Shown: in pieces, positions 41,419-51,359 of the stretch
How positions within the stretch are numbered: the first letter of the stretch is position 1
Layout of the letters: each line of letters opens with the position of its first letter
DNA from: Frateuria hangzhouensis
GTDB lineage: Bacteria; Pseudomonadota; Gammaproteobacteria; Xanthomonadales; Rhodanobacteraceae
DNA length: 64,000 bases
Reading direction: 5' to 3'
NCBI RefSeq assembly: GCF_026410505.1
Contig: NZ_JAPMIU010000006.1
Span: forward strand, 1 to 64,000
Position numbers and translations under genes: made by a program
The notes under the pieces: generated by a model
The model's input: the letters and a program-made list of their open reading frames with translations, nothing else
What the model was told of the DNA's origin: nothing
The model's database searches: none

Positions 41419-41862
41419 ATGAAAAAGAATCTGCAGAAAGGCTTCACCCTGATCGAGCTGATGATCGTGGTCGCGATCATCGCCATCCTGGCCGCCATCG
41501 CCATCCCGGCCTACCAGGACTACACCATCCGCTCGCAGGTCTCCGAGGGCATGAGCCTGTCGGATGGCGCCAAGACCGCGGTCGCTGAGTACTACTCGAA
41601 CAAGGGCACTTGGCCTACTTCGAATGGTGCCGCTGGCCTCGCTGCGTCGACGGACATCATGGGCAGCTACGTTGAGTCCGTCGAAGTTGACGAAGGTCAG
41701 ATCATTGCCAAGTTCTCGAAGAACACCCCTCAGAAGGCGAGCACCAAGATCGACGGCAAGACGCTGATCCTCTCGCCGGTTGCCAACAACGGCAGTGTCT
41801 CCTGGACCTGCGATACCGGTGACCTCGACAAGAAGTACCTGCCGTCGAGCTGCCGCGACTAA
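41419..41862 (+). CDS. pilA: Type IV major pilin (second copy)
   Basis: The 147-residue pilin has leader MKKNLQKG before FTLIELMIVVAIIAILAAIA. The beta domain includes GAKTAVAEYYSNKG, and the C-terminal disulfide loop is CDTGDLDKKYLPSSC. Its strong sigma-54 promoter, consensus RBS (AGAGGAACC) and own terminator suggest that this is the highly expressed pilin. Ser/Thr residues around the C-terminal loop are possible O-glycosylation sites, which would fit the neighbouring glycosyltransferases, but no site can be assigned. Confidence 0.96.
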   Translation: MKKNLQKGFTLIELMIVVAIIAILAAIAIPAYQDYTIRSQVSEGMSLSDGAKTAVAEYYSNKGTWPTSNGAAGLAASTDIMGSYVESVEVDEGQIIAKFSKNTPQKASTKIDGKTLILSPVANNGSVSWTCDTGDLDKKYLPSSCRD

Positions 41863-41881
41863 GCTTGATCGAAGTGTTTTC

Positions 41882-41913
41882 CGAAGGGCCGCTCTGCGGC
41901 CCTTCTTTTTTTC
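41882..41913 (+). terminator. Terminator of pilA2
   Basis: CGAAGGGCCGC-TCT-GCGGCCCTTC is followed by TTTTTTTC. It lies 20 bases after the pilA2 stop and just before the GT-C gene, whose transcription therefore needs read-through or its own promoter. Confidence 0.9.
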
Positions 41914-41922
41914 AGGTGCCGA

Positions 41923-43899
41923 ATGTCCTCGCGAAGCCTAGTTCCGACCATATTTTTCCTGGCCATCCTCATCGGTTGCTGGTTGGTCTACGCACCTGGT
42001 TTGAACGGCTATTTCAATTTCGACGATTTCGGGAACCTCAATGCGCTCGGTCAAGAAGGCGGGGTCCATGATTGGGCAAGCTTCCTGCGCTATTTGACTT
42101 CCAGCCATGCGGATCCAACCGGCCGTCCGATCGCCACGCTCAGCTTCCTGATAGACGGCAACGATTGGCCGGCTTGGGCCCGCAGCTTCAAGCAAACCAA
42201 TCTCCTCCTGCATCTGCTGAACGGCACATTGTTGGTGTGGACGCTCCTGAAGCTAAGCCGTGTGAGCCATTCCGAGGAAATCGCTCAGCGCGCAGCACTT
42301 ATCGGCGGTGCAATATGGTTGCTGCACCCACTACTGGTATCGACGACGCTCTATGTGGTCCAACGCGAGGCCATGCTTCCCGTTACGTTCGGCCTGGCTG
42401 GCATCCTTCTTTGGCTGCACGGGCGCAGCAGCATGGCCAGCAGCCAAACGCGCGGGACGGTTTGGATGCTCGTCGGCCTCTGGGGGGGAACGTTCCTCGG
42501 CACGCTAAGTAAGGCAAACGGCATGCTTTTGCCTTTGCTGGTATTGGTTCTGGAGGGAACTGTGTTGCGTCGGGCATGTGGCGGCGCCCCTGAATCGTCC
42601 TCTCTCGTGCGATCCCGTCGGTACGTACTTGGGATTCCGCTTGCGGCGATGGCGCTGATCATCGTTTCGCTAGTGCCCGACGCCGTCAACGGTGCCCCCA
42701 ACATCCGCCCATGGACTGTCGGCCAGCGCCTACTCACAGAGCCGCGCGTACTCATCGAATACTTACGGTTGCTCTGGCTGCCTCGCTCGCTTTCCAGCGG
42801 ACTGTTCAACGATCAAATTCATGCATCCACTTCTCTTTTCGAACCGCTGACGACCGTATTCAGTCTGCTGGCCCTGATGGCGCTGTTCGCGGCCGGCCTG
42901 CTACTTCGCAAGAGAAGGCCAGCGTGGGCGCTAGCCATACTGTTTTTTCTCGCCGGTCACGTGCTGGAAAGCAGCTTTATTCCTTTGGAGCTGTATTTCG
43001 AGCATCGAAACTATCTGCCCGCGCTGTTCCTCTTCTGGCCGCTGGCCCTGTGGCTGGCAGACGACAGAAGCCAAGGCCGCACGAAAGCCTTTGCTTCGAT
43101 CGCCATTATTGTTTTTCTCGCTTTACTGACTCATGCCCGGGCGTCACTTTGGGGGGCACCGCTAAAGCAGGCAGTGGTCTGGGCGAAGATCAATCCACAG
43201 TCGCCTCGCGCTCAAACCAACGGGGCCATGTTCCTACTTACTCAGGGACGCGTTCAGGAAGCGCACGACTTGCTTACGCAAGCCGCAACCCGCTTTCCGA
43301 ACGAGGCGCAGGTGATCTCGTTGCTCGCTTCCACCGAATGCCGAAGCCATCACCTTGGGAAAGAGACGAAGACGCGGCTCCTTGAAGCATTTCGCTTGGA
43401 TCCGCATGGCACCAGGTTGCCTTTCAACTGGATCGAAGCGTCACTTAAAGATGCAAGCAGGCATTCATGCCAAGGGCTGGACCTCGCTTTCCTTGATGAG
43501 GCAGTAGCCAGCCTGAGTCGCAACGACCGGGCGTCGACTCCCGGTGGACAGCAGGATCTCGCCTACTTGCACGCCATCATCGCCTTGGCAAATGACAACG
43601 GAGATGTGGCCCTCGCTAGTTTCGATGCCGGCCTCGACGACTTGGCCCAACCAGCAACAGCCCTGAAACAGGCCGCCCTGCTCGGCACTTATGGATATCC
43701 GGAACTGGGTCTGCGGCATCTGGCCTATTACCAAACTGTCCACCAGCCGCGCCAATTTCATCTGAACATGCCAGCAATCCACGCTTGGCTGCTCGAGCGC
43801 CAGAGCTATTGGAAAAATGAGTTCGATGAATTGAGCATCGCACTACGGAAGGACGCGGCAAATCGCCAGGCAGGCATGTCGCGAGCCCCTGCGCGCTGA
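41923..43899 (+). CDS. GT-C-type membrane glycosyltransferase with TPR-like tail (first of tandem pair)
   Basis: The 658-residue product has about 10-11 membrane helices in residues 1-400. An FDDF segment follows helix 1 (Asp34-Asp35), the placement of the catalytic acidic pair in GT-C enzymes. Other conserved patches are YVVQREAML and PLELYFEHRNYLP. The C-terminal 240 residues look like TPR helices (GRVQEAHDLLTQAATRFPNE). This layout resembles TMTC-like and other GT-C transferases that use polyprenyl-phosphate sugars and act outside the membrane. Its place after pilA suggests pilin or pilus-linked glycan as acceptor, but that is inference. Alternatives are an O-antigen-modifying GT or polymerase. 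It shares motifs with the next gene, which starts 24 bases after its stop. Confidence 0.75.
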   Translation: MSSRSLVPTIFFLAILIGCWLVYAPGLNGYFNFDDFGNLNALGQEGGVHDWASFLRYLTSSHADPTGRPIATLSFLIDGNDWPAWARSFKQTNLLLHLLNGTLLVWTLLKLSRVSHSEEIAQRAALIGGAIWLLHPLLVSTTLYVVQREAMLPVTFGLAGILLWLHGRSSMASSQTRGTVWMLVGLWGGTFLGTLSKANGMLLPLLVLVLEGTVLRRACGGAPESSSLVRSRRYVLGIPLAAMALIIVSLVPDAVNGAPNIRPWTVGQRLLTEPRVLIEYLRLLWLPRSLSSGLFNDQIHASTSLFEPLTTVFSLLALMALFAAGLLLRKRRPAWALAILFFLAGHVLESSFIPLELYFEHRNYLPALFLFWPLALWLADDRSQGRTKAFASIAIIVFLALLTHARASLWGAPLKQAVVWAKINPQSPRAQTNGAMFLLTQGRVQEAHDLLTQAATRFPNEAQVISLLASTECRSHHLGKETKTRLLEAFRLDPHGTRLPFNWIEASLKDASRHSCQGLDLAFLDEAVASLSRNDRASTPGGQQDLAYLHAIIALANDNGDVALASFDAGLDDLAQPATALKQAALLGTYGYPELGLRHLAYYQTVHQPRQFHLNMPAIHAWLLERQSYWKNEFDELSIALRKDAANRQAGMSRAPAR

Positions 43900-43922
43900 C
43901 GACATTCCGCTAGACTCCCGGG

Positions 43923-45926
43923 ATGGACGTACGCGAGAAGCGCTTCCCGTTGCCTGCTCACACCCGCTCGCGCGGGAGCAAGGCCGGCTGGATCCTTTTC
44001 GTAGCGTTGATCCTCACGGCCTGTGTGTACTTTCCCGGCCTGACAGGCGGCTGGCTGTTCGACGATTACCCGAACATCGTGGACAATCCGGGCGTGCAGC
44101 CGCCCAACGCAAGCATAGGTTCGCTGGTGCGCGCCGCGCTTTCCTCGCCGTCAAGCGAGTTCAAAAGGCCCCTGGCCTCGCTGAGCTTCGCAGCAAACTA
44201 CCTTGCTACCGGGCTCAATCCATACTGGATGAAAGTCACCAATTTGGTGATTCACCTGCTCAACGGCGTCGTCCTGTTCCTGCTGGCGCGCGCACTATTA
44301 CGCCGGTGCAGGGGAGAGCACCCAGCTGAATGGTTGGCAGCGTTCATCGCGGGCGCTTGGTTGCTGTTGCCGATCAACCTTACTGGCGTGCTTTATGTTG
44401 TCCAACGCATGGAGAGCATGGCCAATCTGTTTGTACTGGTCGGCCTGCTTGGCTACGTGCATACCCGGGGCAAGCTGCAGGATCCTCGCGCAGACGCCAG
44501 TGCCGCCTGGCGGAACTACGCCCTCTGCGCAGCGAGCCTCATCCTGCCCACGGCTGCCGGGCTAATGGCCAAAGAAACCGCCGTGATGCTTCCTCTCTAT
44601 GCGGTGCTCGCGGAATGGGTAGTGTTCGATTTCCGCAACAGGAAAGGTCGGTTTGACTGGGCCATCGCCGGGCTGTTCGTGGGAATCCTCGTCGTGCCGC
44701 TCGTCATCGGCTTGGCGTGGCTACTACCGGGCCTGCTCGACCCCGCAACCTGGGCAACACGCGACTTCACCCTTCGCACCCGCCTGTTGAGCGAGGCGCG
44801 CATCATCACCGACTACATTGGCTGGACGGTGCTGCCTACGCCCGAGGCGCTCTCGTTCTATCACGACGACTTCGTGCCCTCGTCCGGACTGCTCCACCCG
44901 TGGACCACGCTGGCTAGCCTGTTGTCCTTGGCGTTGCTGTTCGCTGCTGGGTTGTGGCTCCGTCGCCGGCGTCCGCTGGCCGCGCTCGGCATCCTGTTGT
45001 TCCTCGGATGCCATCTGCTCACCGGCACCATCCTGCCGCTGGAGCTCGTCTACGAGCACCGCAACTACTTCGCCAGCTTTGGCCTCCTGTTGGCGATCGT
45101 CCCATTGCTGGCCGCGCCAGGCCGCTCCCCATCCCCGGACAATTCACCATACGCGCTACCCATGGCCCTGCCCCGCTACGTTGCGTTGGGTGGGCTATTA
45201 CTGTTCTGGACCATGCAAACCGCGCAGACCGCCTACGCCTGGGGCGATCCGCTAAGCCTCGCTGCTGAACTGGCTGATCGCGCACCGGCATCGCCGCGTG
45301 CTCAATACGAACTGGGACGAACGTACATAATCTATTCACACTACAACCCTGGATCACCATTCACTCGACTGGCTTATGCGCCTCTTGAACGGGCGATGGA
45401 ACTTCCCGATTCGTCGATACTTCCGGAGCAAGCCTTAATTTACATGAACGTGCGTATGGGCCTTCCTACTAAAGATTCATGGTGGGACAGCTTGATCACC
45501 AAGCTAAAAGCAAAAGTTCCTGGCGTACAAGACGAAAGCTCTCTAGGTGCTTTAACCCAGTGCGCGCGGGAAAGGTTGTGCCCCCTACCGGAGCAACGCA
45601 TGTTAGATGCTTTTGAGGCGGCGCTGTCTCATCCCAACCCTAGCGCGCGGCTGTTAGCGACCTACGGCGATTACGCATGGAGCGTTCTCGGCAATCATGG
45701 CCTTGGAATACGCATGACCGACATGGCCTCGCACGCCGCCCCTCAAGAGCCCGCCTACTTGACTACGCTTATACGGATGCATCTTGCGACGGGCGACCGA
45801 GCATCAGCACGGCGCGAACTTAACTCTCTCCGCCTTCTGAATACCGCAGGCAGGCTGGAGGGTACTATCCGAAGTCTTGAAATGGGTATCCGCTTTCCGA
45901 AAAACAACCAGGAACCGTCTCAATGA
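43923..45926 (+). CDS. GT-C-type membrane glycosyltransferase with TPR-like tail (second of tandem pair)
   Basis: The 667-residue paralogue of the preceding gene shows the same layout: an N-terminal helix ([19 protein letters not shown]), [13 protein letters not shown] with Asp47-Asp48, then [12 protein letters not shown] and [13 protein letters not shown]. About ten helices are followed by a TPR-like region ([18 protein letters not shown]). Sequence identity between the two is moderate, so they probably act on different sugars or steps. The stop (45924-45926) overlaps the next ATG (ATGA), so this gene is translationally coupled to the WxcM-like gene. That coupling ties the GT-C pair to the sugar-synthesis genes. 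Confidence 0.75.
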   Translation: MDVREKRFPLPAHTRSRGSKAGWILFVALILTACVYFPGLTGGWLFDDYPNIVDNPGVQPPNASIGSLVRAALSSPSSEFKRPLASLSFAANYLATGLNPYWMKVTNLVIHLLNGVVLFLLARALLRRCRGEHPAEWLAAFIAGAWLLLPINLTGVLYVVQRMESMANLFVLVGLLGYVHTRGKLQDPRADASAAWRNYALCAASLILPTAAGLMAKETAVMLPLYAVLAEWVVFDFRNRKGRFDWAIAGLFVGILVVPLVIGLAWLLPGLLDPATWATRDFTLRTRLLSEARIITDYIGWTVLPTPEALSFYHDDFVPSSGLLHPWTTLASLLSLALLFAAGLWLRRRRPLAALGILLFLGCHLLTGTILPLELVYEHRNYFASFGLLLAIVPLLAAPGRSPSPDNSPYALPMALPRYVALGGLLLFWTMQTAQTAYAWGDPLSLAAELADRAPASPRAQYELGRTYIIYSHYNPGSPFTRLAYAPLERAMELPDSSILPEQALIYMNVRMGLPTKDSWWDSLITKLKAKVPGVQDESSLGALTQCARERLCPLPEQRMLDAFEAALSHPNPSARLLATYGDYAWSVLGNHGLGIRMTDMASHAAPQEPAYLTTLIRMHLATGDRASARRELNSLRLLNTAGRLEGTIRSLEMGIRFPKNNQEPSQ

Positions 45927-46858
45927 AGTGCTTTGTCCATCCATTGGCTGACGTATCGCCCGGTGCCTCTCTTGGCGACGACTCGAAAATCTGGCAATTC
46001 GTGGTGATCCTGCATGGCGCCGAGATAGGCAGCGACTGCAATATATGTGCACACGTACTCATTGAAGGAAATGTCCATTTAGGCGATCGAGTAACCGTAA
46101 AAAGCGGTAGCCAATTGTGGGATGGCGTGCGCGTAGGCAATGACGTTTTCATTGGACCGAACGCAACGTTTACCAACGATCCCTTTCCTCGCAGCAGGGA
46201 CCATTCAAAGCCGCTGGAATCTACCGTTATCAAAGACGGCGCCTCTATCGGCGCCAACGCAACCATTCTCCCTGGATTAACCATCGGTGAAAAGGCGATG
46301 GTAGGTGCGGGGGCCGTAGTGACTCGCTCGGTGCCCCCGCGCGCCATGGTCATTGGTAATCCAGCCCGGATCGTAGGCTACGTAAGCACCGAAAAAATTC
46401 CCGACTTTTCGGAGGTCCAAGCCTCAAACAATCAAACCAAGGTGATGCCCACCTTGGTCAAGGGCGTTTCACTTTATGAAATGCCGCTAGTGCACGATAT
46501 AAGAGGTTCCCTTAGCGTCGGTGAATTCGAACGCACCGTTCCATTCTCGCCGAAGCGCTACTTTACGGTGTTCGACGTTCCGAGCGCCGAGACCCGTGGC
46601 GAGCACGCGCACATCAAGTGCAAGGAATTTCTAGTTTGCGTGAAAGGCTCGTGCGCGGTAATTGCAGACGACGGAATAACGCGGGAGGAATACGTCCTCG
46701 CCAGGCCAAACCTCGGCCTCTACTTACCCGAGATGACGTGGACCATCCAATATAAGTATTCGCCTGACGCCGTATTAATGGTTCTTGCATCCGACTATTA
46801 CGAAGCGGACGACTATATTCGCGAGTACGATGAATTCCTCAGGAAGAAGCAACCGTGA
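45923..46858 (+). CDS. WxcM-like bifunctional dTDP-sugar acyltransferase / 3,4-ketoisomerase
   Basis: The 311-residue product is a fusion. The N-terminal half (about residues 1-155) is a left-handed beta-helix acyltransferase (hexapeptide repeats; [29 protein letters not shown]). The C-terminal half (about 175-311) is a cupin of the FdtA/QdtA type ([43 protein letters not shown]). In characterised pathways FdtA isomerises dTDP-4-keto-6-deoxyglucose to the 3-keto form, FdtB transaminates it, and FdtC acetylates it, giving dTDP-Fuc3NAc; QdtABC gives dTDP-Qui3NAc. WxcM of Xanthomonas is the same fusion. Sugar stereochemistry here is unknown. ATGA overlaps link it to both neighbours. Confidence 0.88.
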   Translation: MKCFVHPLADVSPGASLGDDSKIWQFVVILHGAEIGSDCNICAHVLIEGNVHLGDRVTVKSGSQLWDGVRVGNDVFIGPNATFTNDPFPRSRDHSKPLESTVIKDGASIGANATILPGLTIGEKAMVGAGAVVTRSVPPRAMVIGNPARIVGYVSTEKIPDFSEVQASNNQTKVMPTLVKGVSLYEMPLVHDIRGSLSVGEFERTVPFSPKRYFTVFDVPSAETRGEHAHIKCKEFLVCVKGSCAVIADDGITREEYVLARPNLGLYLPEMTWTIQYKYSPDAVLMVLASDYYEADDYIREYDEFLRKKQP

Positions 46859-47958
46859 TTCCATTCCTGGACTTGGCCGCGGCACATGCGGAGATCGGCC
46901 GGGAAATCGAAGAAGCAATTCATCGCGTACTCGAAAGCGGAAGCTACATTCTTGGACGAGAGCTGGAGGCTTTCGAAGCTGACTTTGCCGATTATTGCGG
47001 CGCAAAATTTTGCATAGGTGTTGGCAACGGGCTTGACGCCCTGCACCTTTCCTTGCTTGCCCTCGGGATAGGCCCCGGCGATGAAGTAATCGTGCCCTCC
47101 AACACCTTTATTGCGACATGGCTGGCAGTCAGTCAATGTGGGGCCGTTCCGGTTCCGGTGGAGCCCAACGCAGCTACCCACAACATTGATCCATCACTCA
47201 TAGAAGAAGCTGTCACGACACGAACGCGATGCATCATTCCGGTTCATCTTTATGGTCAACCAGCAGACATTGATCCAATATTGGCGATTGCGGATCATCA
47301 CGGGCTTCCCGTGTTAGAAGATGCTGCTCAATCCCATGGCGCCCGATACCGAGGGCGCCGTGTCGGTTCACTTGGAGACGCCGCTGCCTGGAGCTTTTAC
47401 CCTGGCAAAAACCTCGGCGCACTCGGCGATGGTGGGGCAGTGACTACCAATAATTCAGCAATCGCGGAGCGCCTGCGGGTCCTGCGGAATTACGGTTCCC
47501 GCACCAAGTACGTTAACGAAGTTCGCGGCACGAACAGCCGCCTTGACTCTCTACAGGCTGCAATATTGCGGGTAAAGCTGCGCAATCTGGACAGGTGGAA
47601 TGAGCATCGGAAGGTTCTGGCCAATCTCTATTTGCGCGAACTTGGCCACTTGAAAGCCGCGCTTCCGGCCGTACCCGAGTGGGCTGATCCAGTGTGGCAC
47701 CTGTTTGTTGTTGGATTGGACGAAAGGGAGCGCGTACAAAAGAAGCTACACGAAGCGGGTATCACATCCCTTATTCACTATCCTATCCCTCCGCACATGC
47801 AGCAAGCCTACACGGATTTAGGCATTCCCCAGGGAACTCTTCCCATTGCCGAAGATCTCGCAAACCGTGTGCTCAGCCTGCCCTTGGGCCCGCACATGAA
47901 TTTGGCTGACGGGCAATACGTTTGCCAGACACTGGCGACAATCCTTGATGATCGATGA
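46855..47958 (+). CDS. DegT/DnrJ/EryC1 sugar aminotransferase (FdtB/QdtB type)
   Basis: The 367-residue PLP enzyme starts at GTG (46855), overlapping the previous stop. PLP-binding Lys185 lies in [17 protein letters not shown], and EDAAQSHGA holds the cofactor-contacting Asp. It begins [13 protein letters not shown] as in FdtB/QdtB/VioA relatives. With the WxcM-like protein it would complete conversion of dTDP-4-keto-6-deoxyglucose to an N-acylated 3-amino-3,6-dideoxyhexose. RmlA and RmlB, which make the precursor, are not in the window. Expected location is the cytosol. Confidence 0.9.
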   Translation: MIPFLDLAAAHAEIGREIEEAIHRVLESGSYILGRELEAFEADFADYCGAKFCIGVGNGLDALHLSLLALGIGPGDEVIVPSNTFIATWLAVSQCGAVPVPVEPNAATHNIDPSLIEEAVTTRTRCIIPVHLYGQPADIDPILAIADHHGLPVLEDAAQSHGARYRGRRVGSLGDAAAWSFYPGKNLGALGDGGAVTTNNSAIAERLRVLRNYGSRTKYVNEVRGTNSRLDSLQAAILRVKLRNLDRWNEHRKVLANLYLRELGHLKAALPAVPEWADPVWHLFVVGLDERERVQKKLHEAGITSLIHYPIPPHMQQAYTDLGIPQGTLPIAEDLANRVLSLPLGPHMNLADGQYVCQTLATILDDR

Positions 47959-49409
47959 TGTCGACCACGCCTTATCGAACGTTGATCCGATCGGCCTCGG
48001 TTATGGGCGGCGCGTCTGCGATCAGTATCATCGTTGCAATTGTCGTGTCCAAGGGCCTGTCTCTGCTGACAGGCCCTTACGGCGTCGGCCTAGCTGGCCT
48101 CTATGCCAGCTTAGTCGCAGCGTTTTCCAATGTTGCGAATATAAGCGGGGGTGGTGTCAGGTTCATAGCCGAGGCGAAGGCGAACAGGGATAGAGCGACC
48201 GCTGCCGAAATTGTTGCGGCGCTTCGCTCGGCCTCCTGGTTATTGGGGTTAACGGCAGGGACCGCCACGTGGTGCCTGCGCGGCCAGCTCGCGCTCTGGA
48301 TATTCGACGACCCCAATCAATCCGCTGCGATAGGCTGGTTGTCATTAGCGGTGCTTTTGGCGATCCTCGCCGCGAGCCGTTCCGCGCAACTCAATGGGTT
48401 GGGGCAAATCAACGATCTGGCCAAGATAACGATCGCGGGCAGCGTGATATCGGGTGCGACTTTGTTGATTTTTGCCCGTATATGGGGCTTGACCGGGGTA
48501 GTATCAGGCGTTCTTTCACTTCAGACGACGGCATTTGCGATTTCGTCAATTTTAGCAAACAGGTCGGGCTTACGCGCCACGAGCGTGCCATTCCGCGTTT
48601 CATTACAACGAGCCTGGCCAATCATGCGATTGGGCCTGGCTTTTTCCGCCAGCATTACGTTGGCAAACGTTTCCCAACTAGTAGTAAGAAGTGCCATCAA
48701 CCACAGGCTAGGACCCGAGGCGGTGGGGCATTTTCAAGCCGCCTGGTCCATATCCATGACATACATCGGCTTTATATTGGCTGCGATGGCTGTCGACTAC
48801 TACCCCCGGCTAACGGCGACCATAGCCGACCCTCAAACCACTGCTCGGCTGCTAAATCAGCAGACGACCTTGGCGTTTGTCGCCGCCTGCCCCATCTTTC
48901 TTGCCTTGTTCGCGCTAGCACCGTGGACTATCAAGCTTCTCTATACTTCCGACTTCCTGCCCTCGGTTGCCATATTGCGATGGCAGATTCTGGGTGATGT
49001 GTTCAAGCTTGCGGCTTGGCCACTAGGCTTCGTGCTTTTGGCTGCCAACCGACCCCGCGCGTACTTGTTAGCCGAGGTGGCTTGGAACGTAATTTATGTG
49101 GCAATAACTTTGGGGCTGCTCGATCGCTTCGGCCTGGACGCGACAGGCATTGGCTTCGCGATTTCTTACATTTTATACTTGGCGATGGTGTATAGGCTTG
49201 TCCGCACTCACATCCTTACGCTATGGAATCGAGCCAATCGGCTGGCCGTTACCTGTGTATCGCTACTGATCATCGCCCTTTTTATCGTTAACCACAGTTA
49301 TCCGGCCGCGGCTCTTTCGACAGGCATTACTATCACCGGCCTAGGATCACTGATTTCCAGCTGGTCCATTTATCACATGCTGAGACAGCGCAAACGGGAG
49401 ATGCCGTGA
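47955..49409 (+). CDS. Wzx-like O-antigen/teichoic-acid flippase (MATE/PST family)
   Basis: The 484-residue product has about 12 to 14 hydrophobic helices with a typical polysaccharide-transporter start ([39 protein letters not shown]) and middle region ([20 protein letters not shown]). It would flip a lipid-linked oligosaccharide to the periplasm. Two consecutive ATGs occur at 47955 and 47958, and the first overlaps the fdtB-type stop. No clear Wzy-type polymerase is seen nearby, which fits either single-unit glycan transfer or polymerisation by an unrecognised protein. Confidence 0.85.
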   Translation: MMSTTPYRTLIRSASVMGGASAISIIVAIVVSKGLSLLTGPYGVGLAGLYASLVAAFSNVANISGGGVRFIAEAKANRDRATAAEIVAALRSASWLLGLTAGTATWCLRGQLALWIFDDPNQSAAIGWLSLAVLLAILAASRSAQLNGLGQINDLAKITIAGSVISGATLLIFARIWGLTGVVSGVLSLQTTAFAISSILANRSGLRATSVPFRVSLQRAWPIMRLGLAFSASITLANVSQLVVRSAINHRLGPEAVGHFQAAWSISMTYIGFILAAMAVDYYPRLTATIADPQTTARLLNQQTTLAFVAACPIFLALFALAPWTIKLLYTSDFLPSVAILRWQILGDVFKLAAWPLGFVLLAANRPRAYLLAEVAWNVIYVAITLGLLDRFGLDATGIGFAISYILYLAMVYRLVRTHILTLWNRANRLAVTCVSLLIIALFIVNHSYPAAALSTGITITGLGSLISSWSIYHMLRQRKREMP

Positions 49410-50416
49410 GCGACACCTCAACACCCTTGGTCACGCTGGTTGTCTTGATATACAACCAAGCGCAGTACGTCCGTGAAGCGATTTCAGCCGCGTTCGCTCA
49501 AATCTACCCCAATTTGGAAATTCTAATATCCGATGATGCCTCGACGGATGGTTCTTCTAGCATCGCCGCCCAAGCGGTCGCTTCCTACACGGGGTCCCAC
49601 GCAGTACGCCTGAACATCAACAGCCAGAATCTCGGGATAGGCGAACATGTCAACAAGGTTTTTGAGTTGGCGCAAGGAGAGATGATCGTGCTCGCTGCGG
49701 GAGATGACATTTCCCTGCCTCAGAGGGCCTCCCGGATAATGGAAAGATGGATGGCGTCTCATGAACGCCCGGATGCCATTTATTGCGGCGCGAGAGCAAT
49801 CGATGATTGCGGCGAGCCATGTGGATTGGTCGATACTGCATTGCATGACATTCAACCAACTCCGGAGAGCTTGATTGGCTATGACGACTCACGTCGCCTG
49901 CTTTTGCTCGGCGCTTGCGCTGCCTATAGCCCTGCGGTAATGCGGAGCTTTGGCCAACTACATCCCAAGCTTGCCGTGGAAGACATCCCCTTGACTGTTC
50001 GGGCAAGTCTCCTTGGCGGAGTAGCAGTCCTAGACGAAATTTTGGTCAACTACAGAACCAACGTTTCAGTGTGGTTGCCAAGGAAAATGCAGGGCGAAAA
50101 TTTTAGCCGCCATGTCGCTCGTATGAGCCATCGAATTCGCGCCAACTACTGGGTTTCGAGGCAAATGCTCGCCGATGCACGCCTTTCACGATCACCCGCC
50201 TCAATCGAAGCCGCCAAGCGCCGCCATACAGCTGCTTCTTTCGCCCTTGGCGTTTGCAAGCGCAGGCGGCTCAGCTTGTTCGGATATCTGGCGGTCGGTC
50301 ACCGGTCAGGCCACTGGCGTTCCGCGTTGGTCCCCGCTTTCCTTCTCGCATTTCCGCGGACCCATCGTTTCTTGTTCAGCGTGAATCGTCGAATCAAGAA
50401 GAGCAGACCGACATGA
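49406..50416 (+). CDS. Family 2 glycosyltransferase
   Basis: The 336-residue GT-A protein has LVTLVVLIYNQAQYVREAI, SDDASTDGS and GDDISLP (the DxD-like acidic site). A later EDIPLTVRASL segment is typical of GT2 enzymes acting on lipid-linked sugars. It starts with GTG at 49406, overlapping the flippase stop, so it is co-translated with it. Donor and acceptor are unknown. It probably adds one sugar of the island glycan on the cytosolic side. Confidence 0.85.
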   Translation: MSDTSTPLVTLVVLIYNQAQYVREAISAAFAQIYPNLEILISDDASTDGSSSIAAQAVASYTGSHAVRLNINSQNLGIGEHVNKVFELAQGEMIVLAAGDDISLPQRASRIMERWMASHERPDAIYCGARAIDDCGEPCGLVDTALHDIQPTPESLIGYDDSRRLLLLGACAAYSPAVMRSFGQLHPKLAVEDIPLTVRASLLGGVAVLDEILVNYRTNVSVWLPRKMQGENFSRHVARMSHRIRANYWVSRQMLADARLSRSPASIEAAKRRHTAASFALGVCKRRRLSLFGYLAVGHRSGHWRSALVPAFLLAFPRTHRFLFSVNRRIKKSRPT

Positions 50417-51348
50417 CGCAGCAACCAATTCGCACCGCCGCGGTCGTCGTGACCTTCAACCGCCGTGAGTTGCTCCTGCAGTGCTTGGATGCCCTCGTCA
50501 GTCAGACCTTGCCGCCAACTACAATCATAGTGGTGGATAACGCTTCAACGGATGGCAGCGAGGAAGCCATTGGCGCCTACTGCACGAAGTACCCACGCAA
50601 ATTCGTATACCTGAGGCTTGAGCAAAACATCGGTGGGGCCGGTGGCTTTGCCATAGGCGTTTCAAAAGCCATGGAGTTGGATTGCGATTGGCTGTGGTTA
50701 ATGGACGATGACGCAATTCCACTTCCAGATGCATTGGCATCGCTTCACCGAGCTTCTCCGACTCCGGAGAACGTCTATGCTTCGATCGCTTGCAGGGGAA
50801 ATGAGCTCTCTTGGTCTGTGAATCTTATTGCCGCCCCTGGGGAACTGCAGGCAGCCGATCGGGTCGACGAACTTCCGTCGATCGCAGAAGTAGCGTTTCT
50901 CCCTTTCCTCGGCTTCCTTGTCCACTCGAACCTAGTCGCAGCCATTGGCGTTCCTGATTCCGAGTATTTTATTTCGGCAGACGATGTCGAATACAGTCTT
51001 CGGGCACGTGCAGCAGGCGCAAGACTGTTCCTCGTCAAGGCAAGCCGCATCGGGCATCCAATAGCACGCGTGGAATATCGAAATATTCTCGGGCATCGGT
51101 TGGCTTATTTATCGCTTCCCCCTTGGCGGCGCTATTACGATACGCGTAACAGGCTTCTAGTCGCCAGGACACACTATGGAATCCGTTTCTGGACCGAAGC
51201 CGTTCCTGGCACGTTCGCCCGCCTTTTCCTGGCTTTGTGGCTGGAAGCCGACCGCTGGATCCAGGCCAAGGCAATCATGGCCGGCTGCCTGGATGGCATC
51301 TGTGGAACCAGGGGAATCCGCCATAGATATTGGCGCCTTGACAGGTAA
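50413..51348 (+). CDS. Family 2 glycosyltransferase, possible galactofuranosyltransferase
   Basis: The 311-residue product has AAVVVTFNRRELLLQCLDAL, VDNASTDGSEEAI, NIGGAGGFAIGVSKA and LWLMDDDAIP with a DDD acidic site. EYFISADDVEYSLRARAAGA supplies the later acidic pair. This GlfT1/rhamnosyl-galactofuranosyl-like type fits its position directly upstream of glf (11 bases). The ATG at 50413 overlaps the previous stop by four bases; the upstream part of the frame is not used. The galactofuranosyl role is inferred from the neighbour. Confidence 0.8.
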   Translation: MTQQPIRTAAVVVTFNRRELLLQCLDALVSQTLPPTTIIVVDNASTDGSEEAIGAYCTKYPRKFVYLRLEQNIGGAGGFAIGVSKAMELDCDWLWLMDDDAIPLPDALASLHRASPTPENVYASIACRGNELSWSVNLIAAPGELQAADRVDELPSIAEVAFLPFLGFLVHSNLVAAIGVPDSEYFISADDVEYSLRARAAGARLFLVKASRIGHPIARVEYRNILGHRLAYLSLPPWRRYYDTRNRLLVARTHYGIRFWTEAVPGTFARLFLALWLEADRWIQAKAIMAGCLDGICGTRGIRHRYWRLDR

Positions 51349-51359
51349 CGGGTAGATTC

